64,000 nucleotides of DNA from Siphonodentalium dalli (lineage: Eukaryota > Mollusca > Scaphopoda > Gadilida > Siphonodentaliidae). A program made the position numbers and the translations under genes. Every line of letters begins with the position of its first letter. Positions within the stretch are counted from its first letter, which is position 1. Shown here in pieces: positions 45,716 through 59,164 of the stretch. The notes under the pieces are model-generated. The model saw only the letters and a list, made by a program, of their open reading frames with translations, did not search any database and was not told the DNA's origin. The stretch lies in the NCBI GenBank assembly GCA_032622095.1, contig CP136061.1:3286001-3350000 (forward strand), written 5' to 3'.

Positions 45716-46593
45716 CGCCTTGGTCCCTACTGTGTGCATTGCTACATTACTGTCCACAGCGTTAATCTACCATTGCAAATATGCCTTGGAGTTTAGACAG
45801 AACATGCGAAAACAAACGTATTTGTATATATACTCGCCTTTCATTAGCACACGTCTTCGCAGCAGCGTTGTTAGCAGACAAAGAAACCGGTATCCATCCG
45901 TTAGCTCGTGTTAAATGATACATGTCTCACATATCCACATGGTAGTAATTCAATTATGGGCCAAGAATTAAACCCGCCGTTGGTTACAGTAATGAGCGAA
46001 ATTAATGCGACATTTATGCGAGATTTAAAAATATAAATGCGAGATTTATATTTTTGTATAAAGGCGAATTTAATATGCATAAATGCATGCATACATTTAG
46101 GGTCCTAAATTTATGCGACATTTATATTTTATAAATCTCGCTTTTCATGCAGTGCGCCTTGGTCCCTACTGTGTGCATTGCTACATTACTGTCCACAGCG
46201 TTAATCTACCATTGCAAATATGCCTTGGAGTTTAGACAGAACATGCGAAAACAAACGTATTTGTATATATACTCGCCTTTCATTAGCACACGTCTTCGCA
46301 GCAGCGTTGTTAGCAGACAAAGAAACCGGTATCCATCCGTTAGCTCGTGTTAAATGATACATGTCTCACATATCCACATGGTAGTAATTCAATTATGGGC
46401 CAAGAATTAAACCCGCCGTTGGTTACAGTAATGAGCGAAATTAATGCGACATTTATGCGAGATTTAAAAATATAAATGCGAGATTTATATTTTTGTATAA
46501 AGGCGAATTTAATATGCATAAATGCATACATACATTTAGGGTCCTAAATTTATGCGACATTTATATTTTATAAATCTCGCTTTTCATGCAGTG
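45716..46593 (+). repeat. 439-bp unit, two near-identical tandem copies
   Basis: Copy 1 is 45716-46154 and copy 2 is 46155-46593, both starting CGCCTTGGTCCCTACTGTGT and ending TTTTCATGCAGTG. They differ at very few positions (for example CATGCATAC versus CATACATAC near 46087 and 46525). Each copy contains inverted words (TTTATGCGAGATTTA, AAATGCGAGATTTATA). A 64-codon frame repeats identically in both because the DNA is duplicated. The near identity means a recent duplication or conversion. Confidence 0.95.
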
Positions 46594-48026
46594 CAACAGC
46601 CATACACCGTACAGTCACGACATGTATACCGATTCACCCCACACATGACCATCATCCACTCCTTATAATACTATAAATCTCACAATGGACACCCCACTCA
46701 TAACCATATAGTCGCTCCCTGTATACCTATGCACATCATTCGTGTCTATACAATAATTCCATGTATACCTATTTACCTCACCTATGATCATACAGTAACT
46801 CCATGGCTGCCATCCTGGCATCCACCCTGTATCCAGTTGATAATTTTTTTATCATACTTGTCTAGATAGCCACATATCATGGTTCATCTCAGTTCCGTCT
46901 CAAAGTTCTGGCCATTTCCTTTAAATAATATGGCCAGAATCATAAAAGAGGGTCTACGCAAAATTCCATACTGCAATTTTTAAATAAATTTGTCATACCC
47001 CTATTGAAGTGGGACAAACAGAATAGAACGTAATTGTCAGTTAATTAACTAACACGTATAATAACCAAGTGAGTAACAATTTGCTACCTTTTCGGATAAC
47101 GCAGAGAATAATGTTCGGGGATATATGTACAAAAATGACTTTTTACAAATTTGGTTGACATTTTTAGAAGGCATCTTGAGCAATTTGGTCTATAAACACC
47201 GTAGTGTGACACATTTAAGATAAACCAAAACAATAAACACCTTTGGTACCAAAGATAGTTGCATTATTCTTGAAAATGGTCCAACCCTGAAAAGTGAATT
47301 TTCGTCGATATTAATGTCAAGTTTGTGAGAGAAAAATCCAATATTTCTGGTGATTTCAATGGTGACAATAGTAACAATGACACATGGTGCATCAGACATG
47401 TTAGTATTCAATGTATATAATACAAACTAGCCAATTTCATACATCAACCACAACTTGTAAGCGATTGCGTGACACACTGGGGCAATATATACCATTTTCC
47501 ATATTATGGCGACCATTTTGGCAGCCATTTTGAGCCAAAGCCAAGAATTTTGGTTCCAATGATTTGGAATATTCATAGGTAATGATATGCCTCACTTATA
47601 TTACAAACGTCTGTTCAATTCTTATTGAAATATGACTAGAATCCCAATTGTAATTTTTGTGTGTGAAATTTTATACCGCGTTCTGTAAAATCGAATTTTT
47701 GAGGGATCGGATAGGGCCAGAACCCCAATAATTGCATGTTTGATTGCTCCAAGGATCAGGTAATATATTGTCTTAGCTTCAAGAAAATATATACATTTGT
47801 ATTCATTTTACTAGATTTTCCCGCTATAATTTTCATAACACTGACTTTGGGTCTGGTCTGAAAAACGGCGGCCATGATGGACGCCATCTTGTCTAGAGTC
47901 TACACGGCCACTTTTTTCTTGTTAACGTTACTTAAAAGTTGAAGGTCATAATAAGAAACAAAATGAGTGGGGTGAAGTTAAGTCCCAGGGGGGGTGCAAG
48001 GGTACCCATGTTAGCTCCCGGACTAG
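46594..48026 (-). repeat. Right arm of the giant inverted repeat
   Basis: The VNTR block at 46594-46835 is followed by the reverse complement of the 39.05-40.93 kb arm without the solo LTR. Divergence is moderate, with scattered substitutions and small gaps, so the element is not very young or the arms are no longer homogenised. Confidence 0.85.
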
Positions 48027-48134
48027 TCCGCACCCGATGTCCGACGTTGATGTTGAATGAGAATTTGCAGAACTTCTCCACTATGAGACAAATAATATTT
48101 CTGGATCGCAATCAGAAGTAATTCAAAGGACTTC

Positions 48135-48505
48135 GAGCAAGACCGCACGTTCAAAGCCACCAACGGTATCTCAATACACTATAGAAACACGAACAAGAGG
48201 CCACAAACGATATCTCAATACACGATAGAAACACGAACAAGAGGCCACCAACGATATATCAATACACTATATATGTAGTTACACACGAACAAGAGGCCAC
48301 CAACGATATCTCAATACACTATAGAAACACGAACAAGAGGCCACCAACGATATATCAATACACTATAGGCGTAAACACGAACAAGAGGCCACAAACGATA
48401 TCTCAATACACTATAGGCTACAAACACGAACAAGAGGCCACAAACGATATCTCAATACACAACACGAACAAGAGGCCACCAACGATATATCAGTACACTA
48501 TAGGC
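48135..48505 (+). repeat. ~45-bp tandem repeat, about eight copies
   Basis: The unit is AACACGAACAAGAGGCCAC(C/A)A + ACGATAT(C/A)TCAATACACTATAG, with some copies extended by GCGTA/GCTAC. It starts about 110 bp after the end of the inverted element. Confidence 0.92.
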
Positions 48506-48509
48506 ATAG

Positions 48510-49003
48510 TTAAATTGACTGAGAATTGTGAATTTAGGGAATTTCTCCAAGAGACAAATGTCTTTTGTTGGTTACAATTAGAAGAAGTTCAAATTTAGAA
48601 ATTTCTGTGACAACAACACTTCACGTTCAAATGGTCATAAATGGAGATACAGAGGGACATTCCATAAATGTGCATACCACAGACTGCGTGAATGCGCAGT
48701 ATAAAACCATCTGCATCTATAACTATAAATTGCCTGTGCCGTGACAGTAGTATCTAATGTGGGTGAACCTCGACCTGTTCAATGCTGGTTCAAGCATCAA
48801 TCATGCGCGGTGTGTTCTCGTATTGGACACTAGATACACGTGTAGACTGATAAAACTGAAGACAGAAACACATTCACAAATAACTCCAGATTTCTGAAGA
48901 GCAGCAAATAAGTCGTGATTTGAAAAATGCAAGGGATACAGATTTGTTTAGTTCTGGGCGAAAATCGTGACATACTCTGGTTGTAGACGGTAGGAATGAA
49001 TTC
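48510..49003. other. Non-coding spacer between arrays
   Basis: No features are recognised. The 53-bp satellite begins at its right edge. Confidence 0.5.
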
Positions 49004-52000
49004 TGATATGAAGAGGGGTCGGGACGCGGGGATCTAAGAATAGTTTTCATGAAGGGATATATGAAGAGGGTTCGGGACGCGGGGACCTCAGAGTTGTTTT
49101 CATAAACGGATATATTAAGAGGGTTCGGGACGCGGGGATCTAAGAATAGTTTTCATGAAGGGATATATTAAGAGGGTTCGGGACGCGGGGACCTCAGAGT
49201 AGTTATCATGAAGGGATATATTAAGAGGGTTCGGGACGCGGTGACCTCAGAGTAGTTTTCATGAAGGGATATATTAAGAGGGTTCGGGACGCGGGGACCT
49301 CAGAGTAGTTTTCATGAAGGGATATATTAAGAGGGTTCGGGACGCGGTGACCTCAGAGTAGTTTTCATGAAGGGATATATTAAGAGGGTTCGGGACGCGG
49401 GGACCTCAGAGTAGTTTTCATGAAGGGATATATTAAGAGGGTTCGGGACGCGGGGACATCAGAGTAGTCTTCATGAAGGGATATATTAAGAGGGTTCGGG
49501 ACGCGGGGACCTCAGAGTAGTTTTCATGAAGGGATATATTAAGAGGGTTCGGGATGCGGGGACCTCAGAGTAGTTTTGATGAAGGGATATATTAAGAGGG
49601 TTCGGGACGCGGGGACCTCAGAGTAGTTTTGATGAAGGGATATATTAAGAGGGTTCGGGACGCGGGGACCTCAGAGTAGTTTTCATGAAGGGATATATTA
49701 AGAGGGTTCGGGACGCGGGGACCTCAGAGTAGTTTTAATTAAGGGATATATTAAGAGGGTTCGAGACGCGGGGACCTCAGAGTAGTTTTAATTAAGGGAT
49801 ATATTGAGAGGGGTCGGGACTCGGGGATCTAAGAATAGTTTTCCCGAGGGATATATTAAGAGGGTTCGGGACGCGGGGATCTCAGAGTAGTTTTCATGAA
49901 GGGATATATTAAGAGGGTTCGGGACGCGGGGATCTAAGAATAGTTTTCCCCGAGGGATATATTAAGAGGGTTCGGGACGCGGGGATCTCAGAGTAGTTTT
50001 CATGAAGGGATATATTAAGAGGGTTCGGGACGCGGGGACCTCAGAGTAGTTTTGATGAAGGGATATATTAAGAGGGTTCGGGACGCGGGGATCTAAGAAT
50101 AGTTTTCATGAAGGGATATATTAAGAGGGTTCGGGACGCGGGGACCTCAGAGTCGTTTTCATTAAGGGATATATTAAGAGGGGTCGGGACGCGGGGACCT
50201 CAGAGTAGTCTTCATGAAGGGATATATTAAGAGGGTTCGGGACGCGGGGACCTCAGAGTAGTTTTGATGAAGGGATATATTAAGAGGGTTCGGGACGTGG
50301 GGACCTCAGAGTAGTTTTGATGAAGGGATATATTAAGAGGGTTCGGGACGCGGGGACCTCAGAGTAGTTTTCATGAAGGGATATATAAAGAGGGTTCGGG
50401 ACGCGGGAACCTCAGAGTAGTTTTGATGAAGGGATATATTAAGAGGGTTCGGGACGCGGGGACCTCAAAGTAGTTTTGATGAAGGGATATATTAAGAGGG
50501 TTCGGGACGCGGGGACCTCAGAGTAGTTTTCATGAAGGGATATATTAAGAGGGTTCGGGACGCGGGGACCTCAGAGTAGTTTTAATTAAGGGATATATTA
50601 AGAGGGTTCGGGACGCGGGGACCTCAGAGTAGTTTTAATTAAGGGATATATTAAGAGGGGTCGGGATGCGGGGATCTAAGAATAGTTTTCCCGAGGGATA
50701 TATTAAGAGGGTTCGGGACGCGGGGACCTCAGAGTTGTTTTCATGAAGGGATATATTAAGAGGGGTCGGGACGCGGGGACCTCAGAGTTGTTTTCATGAA
50801 GGGATATATTAAGAGGGGTCGGGACGCGGGGACCTCAGAGTAGTTTTCATGAAGGGATATATTAAGAGGGGTCGGGACGCGGGGACCTCAGAGTAGTTTT
50901 CATGAAGGGATATATTAAGAGGGTTCGGGACGCGGGGACCTCAGAGTAGTTTTCATGAAGGGATATATTAAGAGGGTTCGGGACGCGGGGACCTCAGAGT
51001 AGTTTTCATTAAGGGATATATTAAGAGGGGTCGGGACGCGGGGACCTCAGAGTAGTTTTCATCAAGGGATATATTAAGAGGGTTCGGGACGCGGGGACCT
51101 CAGGGTAGTTTTCATGAAGGGATATATTAAGAGGGGGCGGGACGCGGGGACCTCAGAGTAGTTTTCACGAAGGGATATATTAAGAGGGGTCGGGACGCGG
51201 GGACCTCAGAGTAGTTTTCATGAAGGGATATATTAAGAGGGGTCGGGACGCGGGGACCTCAGAGTTGTTTTGATTAAGGGATATATTAAGAGGGGTCGGG
51301 ACGCGGGGACATCAGAGTAGTTTTCCCGAGGGATATATTAAGAGGGGTCGGGACGCGGGGACATCGGAGTAGTTTTAATTAAGGGATATATTAAGAGGGG
51401 TCGGGACGCGGGGACATCAGAGTAGTTTTAATTAAGGGATATATTAAGAGGGTTCGGGACGCGGGGAAATCAGATTAGTTTGATATTAAGTGGGTTCGGG
51501 ACGCGGGGACCTCAGAGTAGTTTTAATTAAGGGATATATTAAGAGGGTTCGGGATGCGGGGACCTCAGAGTAGTTTTAATTAAGGGATATATTAAGAGGG
51601 TTCGGGATGCGGGGACCTCAGAGTAGTTTTCATGAAGGGATATATTAAGAGGGTTCGGGATGCGGGGACCTCAGAGTAGTTTTCATTAAGGGATATATTA
51701 AGAGGGTTCGGGATGCGGGGACCTCAGAGTAGTTTTCATTAAGGGATATATTAAGAGGGTTCGGGATGCGGGGACCTCAGAGTAGTTTTCATTAAGGGAT
51801 ATATTAAGAGGGTTCGGGACGCGGGGACATCCGAGTAGTTTTAATTAAGGGATATATTAAGAGGGTTCGGGACGCGGGGATCTCAGAGTAGTTTTAATTA
51901 AGGGATATATTAAGAGGGGTCGGGACGCGGGGACCTCAGAGTAGTTTTAATTAAGGGATATATTAAGAGGGTTCGAGACGCGGGGACCTCAGAGTAGTTT

Positions 52001-55000
52001 TAATTAAGGGATATATTAAGAGGGGTCGGGACGCGGGGATCTAAGAATAGTTTTCCCGAGGGATATATTAAGAGGGTTCGGGACGCGGGGATCTCAGAGT
52101 AGTTTTCATGAAGGGATATATTAAGAGGGTTCGGGACGCGGGGATCTAAGAATAGTTTTCCCCGAGGGATATATTAAGAGGGTTCGGGACGCGGGGATCT
52201 CAGAGTAGTTTTCATGAAGGGATATATTAAGAGGGTTCGGGACGCGGGGACCTCAGAGTAGTTTTGATGAAGGGATATATTAAGAGGGTTCGGGACGCGG
52301 GGACCTCAGAGTAGTTTTCATGAAGGGATATATTAAGAGGGTTCGGGATGCGGGGACCTCAGAGTAGTTTTGATGAAGGGATATATTAAGAGGGTTCGGG
52401 ACGCGGGGACCTCAGAGTAGTTTTGATGAAGGGATATATTAAGAGGGTTCGGGACGCGGGGACCTCAGAGTAGTTTTCATGAAGGGATATATTAAGAGGG
52501 TTCGGGACGCGGGGACCTCAGAGTAGTTTTAATTAAGGGATATATTAAGAGGGTTCGAGACGCGGGGACCTCAGAGTAGTTTTAATTAAGGGATATATTA
52601 AGAGGGGTCGGGACGCGGGGATCTAAGAATAGTTTTCCCGAGGGATATATTAAGAGGGTTCGGGACGCGGGGATCTCAGAGTAGTTTTCATGAAGGGATA
52701 TATTAAGAGGGTTCGGGACGCGGGGATCTAAGAATAGTTTTCCCCGAGGGATATATTAAGAGGGTTCGGGACGCGGGGATCTCAGAGTAGTTTTCATGAA
52801 GGGATATATTAAGAGGGTTCGGGACGCGGGGACCTCAGAGTAGTTTTGATGAAGGGATATATTAAGAGGGTTCGGGACGCGGGGATCTAAGAATAGTTTT
52901 CATGAAGGGATATATTAAGAGGGTTCGGGACGCGGGGACCTCAGAGTCGTTTTCATTAAGGGATATATTAAGAGGGGTCGGGACGCGGGGACCTCAGAGT
53001 AGTCTTCATGAAGGGATATATTAAGAGGGTTCGGGACGCGGGGACCTCAGAGTAGTTTTGATGAAGGGATATATTAAGAGGGTTCGGGACGTGGGGACCT
53101 CAGAGTAGTTTTGATGAAGGGATATATTAAGAGGGTTCGGGACGCGGGGACCTCAGAGTAGTTTTCATGAAGGGATATATAAAGAGGGTTCGGGACGCGG
53201 GAACCTCAGAGTAGTTTTGATGAAGGGATATATTAAGAGGGTTCGGGACGCGGGGACCTCAAAGTAGTTTTGATGAAGGGATATATTAAGAGGGTTCGGG
53301 ACGCGGGGACCTCAGAGTAGTTTTCATGAAGGGATATATTAAGAGGGTTCGGGACGCGGGGACCTCAGAGTAGTTTTAATTAAGGGATATATTAAGAGGG
53401 TTCGGGACGCGGGGACCTCAGAGTAGTTTTAATTAAGGGATATATTAAGAGGGGTCGGGATGCGGGGATCTAAGAATAGTTTTCCCGAGGGATATATTAA
53501 GAGGGTTCGGGACGCGGGGACCTCAGAGTTGTTTTCATGAAGGGATATATTAAGAGGGGTCGGGACGCGGGGACCTCAGAGTTGTTTTCATGAAGGGATA
53601 TATTAAGAGGGGTCGGGACGCGGGGACCTCAGAGTAGTTTTCATGAAGGGATATATTAAGAGGGGTCGGGACGCGGGGACCTCAGAGTAGTTTTCATGAA
53701 GGGATATATTAAGAGGGTTCGGGACGCGGGGACCTCAGAGTAGTTTTCATGAAGGGATATATTAAGAGGGTTCGGGACGCGGGGACCTCAGAGTAGTTTT
53801 CATTAAGGGATATATTAAGAGGGGTCGGGACGCGGGGACCTCAGAGTAGTTTTCATGAAGGGATATATTAAGAGGGTTCGGGACGCGGGGACCTCAGGGT
53901 AGTTTTCATGAAGGGATATATTAAGAGGGGGCGGGACGCGGGGACCTCAGAGTAGTTTTCACGAAGGGATATATTAAGAGGGGTCGGGACGCGGGGACCT
54001 CAGAGTAGTTTTCATGAAGGGATATATTAAGAGGGGTCGGGACGCGGGGACCTCAGAGTTGTTTTGATTAAGGGATATATTAAGAGGGGTCGGGACGCGG
54101 GGACATCAGAGTAGTTTTCCCGAGGGATATATTAAGAGGGGTCGGGACGCGGGGACATCGGAGTAGTTTTAATTAAGGGATATATTAAGAGGGGTCGGGA
54201 CGCGGGGACATCAGAGTAGTTTTAATTAAGGGATATATTAAGAGGGTTCGGGACGCGGGGAAATCAGATTAGTTTGATATTAAGTGGGTTCGGGACGCGG
54301 GGACCTCAGAGTAGTTTTAATTAAGGGATATATTAAGAGGGTTCGGGATGCGGGGACCTCAGAGTAGTTTTAATTAAGGGATATATTAAGAGGGTTCGGG
54401 ATGCGGGGACCTCAGAGTAGTTTTCATGAAGGGATATATTAAGAGGGTTCGGGATGCGGGGACCTCAGAGTAGTTTTCATTAAGGGATATATTAAGAGGG
54501 TTCGGGATGCGGGGACCTCAGAGTAGTTTTCATTAAGGGATATATTAAGAGGGTTCGGGATGCGGGGACCTCAGAGTAGTTTTCATTAAGGGATATATTA
54601 AGAGGGTTCGGGACGCGGGGACATCCGAGTAGTTTTAATTAAGGGATATATTAAGAGGGTTCGGGACGCGGGGATCTCAGAGTAGTTTTAATTAAGGGAT
54701 ATATTAAGAGGGGTCGGGACGCGGGGACCTCAGAGTAGTTTTAATTAAGGGATATATTAAGAGGGTTCGGGACGCGGGGACCTCAGAGTAGTTTTAATTA
54801 AGGGATATATTAAGAGGGTTCGAGACGCGGGGACCTCAGAGTAGTTTTAATTAAGGGATATATTAAGAGGGGTCGGGACGCGGGGATCTAAGAATAGTTT
54901 TCCCGAGGGATATATTAAGAGGGTTCTGGACGCGGGGATCTCAGAGTAGTTTTCATGAAGGGATATATTAAGAGGGTTCGGGACGCGGGGATCTAAGAAT

Positions 55001-58000
55001 AGTTTTCCCCGAGGGATATATTAAGAGGGTTCGGGACGCGGGGATCTCAGAGTAGTTTTCATGAAGGGATATATTAAGAGGGTTCGGGACGCGGGGACCT
55101 CAGAGTAGTTTTGATGAAGGGATATATTAAGAGGGTTCGGGACGCGGGGACCTCAAAGTAGTTTTGATGAAGGGATATATTAAGAGGGTTCGGGACGCGG
55201 GGACCTCAGAGTCGTTTTCATTAAGGGATATATTAAGAGGGGTCGGGACGCGGGGACCTCAGAGTAGTTTTCATGAAGGGATATATTAAGAGGGTTCGGG
55301 ACGCGGGGACCTCAGAGTAGTCTTCATGAAGGGATATATTAAGAGGGTTCGGGACGCGGGGACCTCAGAGTAGTTTTCATGAAGGGATATATTAAGAGGG
55401 TTCGGGATGCGGGGACCTCAGAGTAGTTTTGATGAAGGGATATATTAAGAGGGTTCGGGACGCGAGGACCTCAGAGTAGTTTTCATGAAGGGATATATTA
55501 AGAGGGTTCGGGACGCGGGAACCTCAGAGTAGTTTTGATGAAGGGATATATTAAGAGGGTTCGGGACGCGGGGACCTCAAAGTAGTTTTGATGAAGGGAT
55601 ATATTAAGAGGATTCGGGACGCGGGGACCTCAGAGTAGTTTTAATTAAGGGATATATTAAGAGGGTTCGGGACGCGGGGACCTCAGAGTAGTTTTAATTA
55701 AGGGATATATTAAGAGGGGTCGGGACGCGGGGATCTAAGAATAGTTTTCCCGAGGGATATATTAAGAGGGTTCGGGACGCGGGGACCTCAGAGTTGTTTT
55801 CATGAAGGGATATATTAAGAGGGGTCGGGACGCGGGGACCTCAGAGTAGTTTTCATGAAGGGATATATTAAGAGGGGTCGGGACGCGGGGACCTCAGAGT
55901 AGTTTTCATGAAGGGATATATTAAGAGGGTTCGGGACGCGGGGACCTCAGAGTAGTTTTCATGAAGGGATATATTAAGAGGGTTCGGGACGCGGGGACCT
56001 CAGAGTAGTTTTCATTAAGGGATATATTAAGAGGGGTCGGGACGCGGGGACCTCAGAGTAGTTTTCATGAAGGGATATATTAAGAGGGTTCGGGACGCGG
56101 GGACCTCAGGGTAGTTTTCATGAAGGGATATATTAAGAGGGGGCGGGACGCGGGGACCTCAGAGTAGTTTTCACCAAGGGATATATTAAGAGGGGTCGGG
56201 ACGCGGGGACCTCAGAGTAGTTTTCATGAAGGGATATATTAAGAGGGGTCGGGACGCGGGGACCTCAGAGTTGTTTTGATTAAGGGATATATTAAGAGGG
56301 TTCGGGACGCGGGGACCTCAGAGTAGTTTTCATGAAGGGATATATTTAGAGGGTTCGGTACGCGGGGACCTCAGAGTAGTTTTCATGAAGGGATATATTA
56401 AGAGGGTTCGGGACGCGGGGACATCAGAGTAGTTTTCATGAAGGGATATATTTAGAGGGTTCGGGACGCGGGGACATCAGAGTAGTTTTCCCGAGGGATA
56501 TATTAAGAGGGGTCGGGACGCGGGGACATCAGAGTAGTTTTAATTAAGGGATATATTAAGAGGGGTCGGGACGCGGGGACATCAGAGTAGTTTTAATTAA
56601 GGGATATATTAAGAGGGTTCGGGACGCGGGGAAATCAGATTAGTTTGATATTAAGAGGGTTCGGGACGCGGGGACCTCAGAGTAGTTTTAATTAAGGGAT
56701 ATATTAAGAGGGTTCGGGATGCGGGGACCTCAGAGTAGTTTTAATTAAGGGATATATTAAGAGGGTTCGGGATGCGGGGACCTCAGAGTAGTTTTCATTA
56801 AGGGATATATTAAGAGGGTTCGGGATGCGGGGACCTCAGAGTAGTTTTCATTAAGGGATATATTAAGAGGGTTCGGGACGCGGGGACCTCCGAGTAGTTT
56901 TAATTAAGGGATATATTAAGAGGGTTCGGGACGCGGGGATCTCAGAGTAGTTTTAATTAAGGGATATATTAAGAGGGGTCGGGACGCGGGGACCTCAGAG
57001 TAGTTTTAATTAAGGGATATATTAAGAGGGTTCGGGACGCGGGGACCTCAGAGTAGTTTTCATTAAGGGATATATTAAGAGGGTTCGGGACGCGGGGACC
57101 TCCGAGTAGTTTTAATTAAGGGATATATTAAGAGGGGTCGGGACGCGGGGACCTCAGAGTAGTTTTAATTAAGGGATATATTAAGAGGGTTCGGGACGCG
57201 GGGACATCAGAGTAGTTTTAATTAAGGGATATATTAAGAGGGGTCGGGACGCGGGGACCTCAGAGTAGTTTTAATTAAGGGATATATTAAGAGGGTTCGG
57301 GACGCGGGGACCTCAGAGTAGTTTTAATTAAGGGATATATTAAGAGGGTTCGGGACGCGGGGACCTCAGAATAGTTTTCATGAAGGGATATATTAAGAGG
57401 GTTCGGGACGCGGGGATCTCAGAGTAGTTTTCATGAAGGGATATATTAAGAGGGTTCGGGATGCGGGGACCTCAGAGTAGTTGTGATGAAGGGATATATT
57501 AAGAGGGTTCGGGACGCGGGGACATCAGAGTAGTTTTCATGAAGGGATATATTAAGAGGGTTCGGGACGTGGGGACATCAGAGTAGTTTTCATGAAGGGA
57601 TATATTAAGAGGGTTCGGGACGCGGGATATATTAAGAGGGTTCGGGACCCGGGATATATTAAGAGGGTTCGGGACGCGGGATATATTAAGAGGGTTCGGG
57701 ACGCGGGATATATTAAGAGGGTTCGGGACGCGGGATATATTAAGAGGGTTCGGGACGCGGGATTTATTAAGAGGGTTCGGGACGCGGGGACCTCAGAGTA
57801 GTTTTCATGAAGGGATATATTAAGAGGGTTCGGGACGCGGGGACCTCAGAGTAGTTTTCCCGAGGGATATATTAAGAGGGTTCGGGACGCGGGATATATT
57901 AAGAGGGTTCGGGACGCGGGATATATTAAAAGGGTTCGGGACGCGGGATATATTAAGAGGGTTCGGGACGCGGGATATATTAAGAGGGTTCGGGATGCGG

Positions 58001-58594
58001 GATATATTAAGAGGGTTCGGGACGCGGGATATATTAAGAGGGTTCGGGACGCGGGATATATTAAGAGGGTTCGGGACGCGGGATATATTAAGAGGGTTCG
58101 GGACGCGGGATATATTAAGAGGGTTCGGGACGCGGGATATATTAAGGGGGTTCGGGACGCGGGATATATTAAGAGGGTTCGGGACGCGGGGACCTCAGAG
58201 TAGTTTTCCCGAGGGATATATTAAGAGGGTTCGGGACGCGGGATATATTAAGAGGGTTCGGGACGCGGGATATATTAAGAGGGTTCGGGACGCGGGATAT
58301 ATTAAGAGGGTTCGGGACGCGGGGACCTCAGAGTAGTTTTCCCGAGGGATATATTAAGAGGGTTCGGGACGCGGGATATATTAAGAGGGTTCGGGACGCG
58401 GGATATATTAAAAGGGTTCGGGACGCGGGATATATTAAGAGGGTTCGGGACGCGGGATATATTAAGAGGGTTCGGGATGCGGGATATATTAAGAGGGTTC
58501 GGGACGCGGGATATATTAAGAGGGTTCGGGGCGCGGGATATATTAAGGGGGTTCGGGACGCGGGATATATTAAGAGGGTTCGGGACGCGGGATA
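49004..58594 (+). repeat. 53-bp satellite array, ~160 monomers, with higher-order repeats
   Basis: The monomer is GGGATATATTAAGAGGGTTC + GGGACGCGGGGACCTCAGAG + TAGTTTTCATGAA, 53 bp. The last 8-10 bp alternate between CATGAAG, GATGAAG, AATTAAG and CCCGAG. Rare variant monomers recur at fixed distance: GACGTGGGG at 50294 and 53088, GGGAACCTC at 50405 and 53199, and AAATCAGATTAGTTTGATAT at 51467 and 54261. All are 2794 bp apart, which defines a higher-order repeat. A third, shortened copy follows (AAATCAGATT at 56632, 2371 bp later). Confidence 0.97.
57595..58594 (+). repeat. 27-bp half-monomer domain of the satellite
   Basis: At the right edge the array changes to runs of GGGATATATTAAGAGGGTTC + GGGACGC (27 bp), the first half of the 53-bp monomer, broken by a few full monomers (about 57800, 57850, 58190, 58330). 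Since 27 is a multiple of three, frames open here (GYIKRVRDA repeats on +, NISRVPNPL on -). They are repeat artefacts. Confidence 0.95.
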
Positions 58595-59160
58595 TAGTTC
58601 TGCACTGTCGAACAGGATTAATATAGCAACCGTTTAGAGATTCATAAATCAAGCGCTAGTAACTGATGACGCTCTCCGGCGTCATGTCGACCTATCAGAA
58701 ATATGGGAACTCTTTTTTAACTATTCAAAATTATCAATTTTTGGCTATTTAACTTTACTTTGGTATGTACGTTCAAAATCTCTTTTCCAAATTTATATAA
58801 ACATGGATCATGCCTCACAAACATTATCAAGATGGACGAGGAAACCAGTACCTGTACAAATTTGAAACCATAACCATAAACATCCCATTCTCTTTAGTGT
58901 GCCTTACAGCTACTTTTCTCTTCCATCACGATATGCATTCACATATTTCGTACTTTTATCATGTGATCAATCGGCCGTTTTACTTTTCGTGTTTTCCGTA
59001 TAATGGGCCCCCATGCATTGGAATGGGTGGGGCTGATAATACATTACGTAGGATGTAAATGTATGTCATGCACGAAGTTTATCTGTATCGTTGTGGCCGA
59101 TTTGCGTGAAATCCCTAGCAGTAAATAGAGGATTCACATATAAAAAAACACGGGGTACAA
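58595..59160. other. Non-repetitive spacer
   Basis: An 82-codon frame at 58810-59058 has no recognisable domain and no splice or regulatory context. I treat it as chance. Confidence 0.4.
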
Positions 59161-59164
59161 CCTG

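Larger units (their letters stand above)
39054..48026. mobile_element. ~9-kb non-coding giant inverted-repeat element
   Basis: The left end (CTAGTCTGGGAGCTAATATG...) and the right end read in reverse (CTAGTCCGGGAGCTAACATG...) begin a long inverted match. It continues through CACCCCACTCATTTTGTT, AGATGGCG..CATCATGGC, the ATTATTGGGG block, GTTAGTTAATTAACTGACAA and TCTGGCCATATT. It then passes into a VNTR on both sides. The arms are about 1.9 kb on the left (including a 644-bp solo LTR) and about 1.2 kb on the right, extended by the inverted VNTRs. The middle holds satellites and duplications. I see no transposase. It is foldback-like in architecture; the class is unknown. Confidence 0.8.

Noticed and set aside
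45720-46531. Two identical 64-codon + ORFs and their minus partners
   Set aside because: Identity comes from the recent 439-bp DNA duplication; no domain or independent coding evidence.
48135-58594. Possible CRISPR array
   Set aside because: Regular repeats are present but there are no unique spacers; units are contiguous tandem satellites in a eukaryotic context.
57592-58652. ORFs with GYIKRVRDA and NISRVPNPL repeats
   Set aside because: They arise from the 27-bp satellite unit, which is a multiple of three and lacks stops in these frames.
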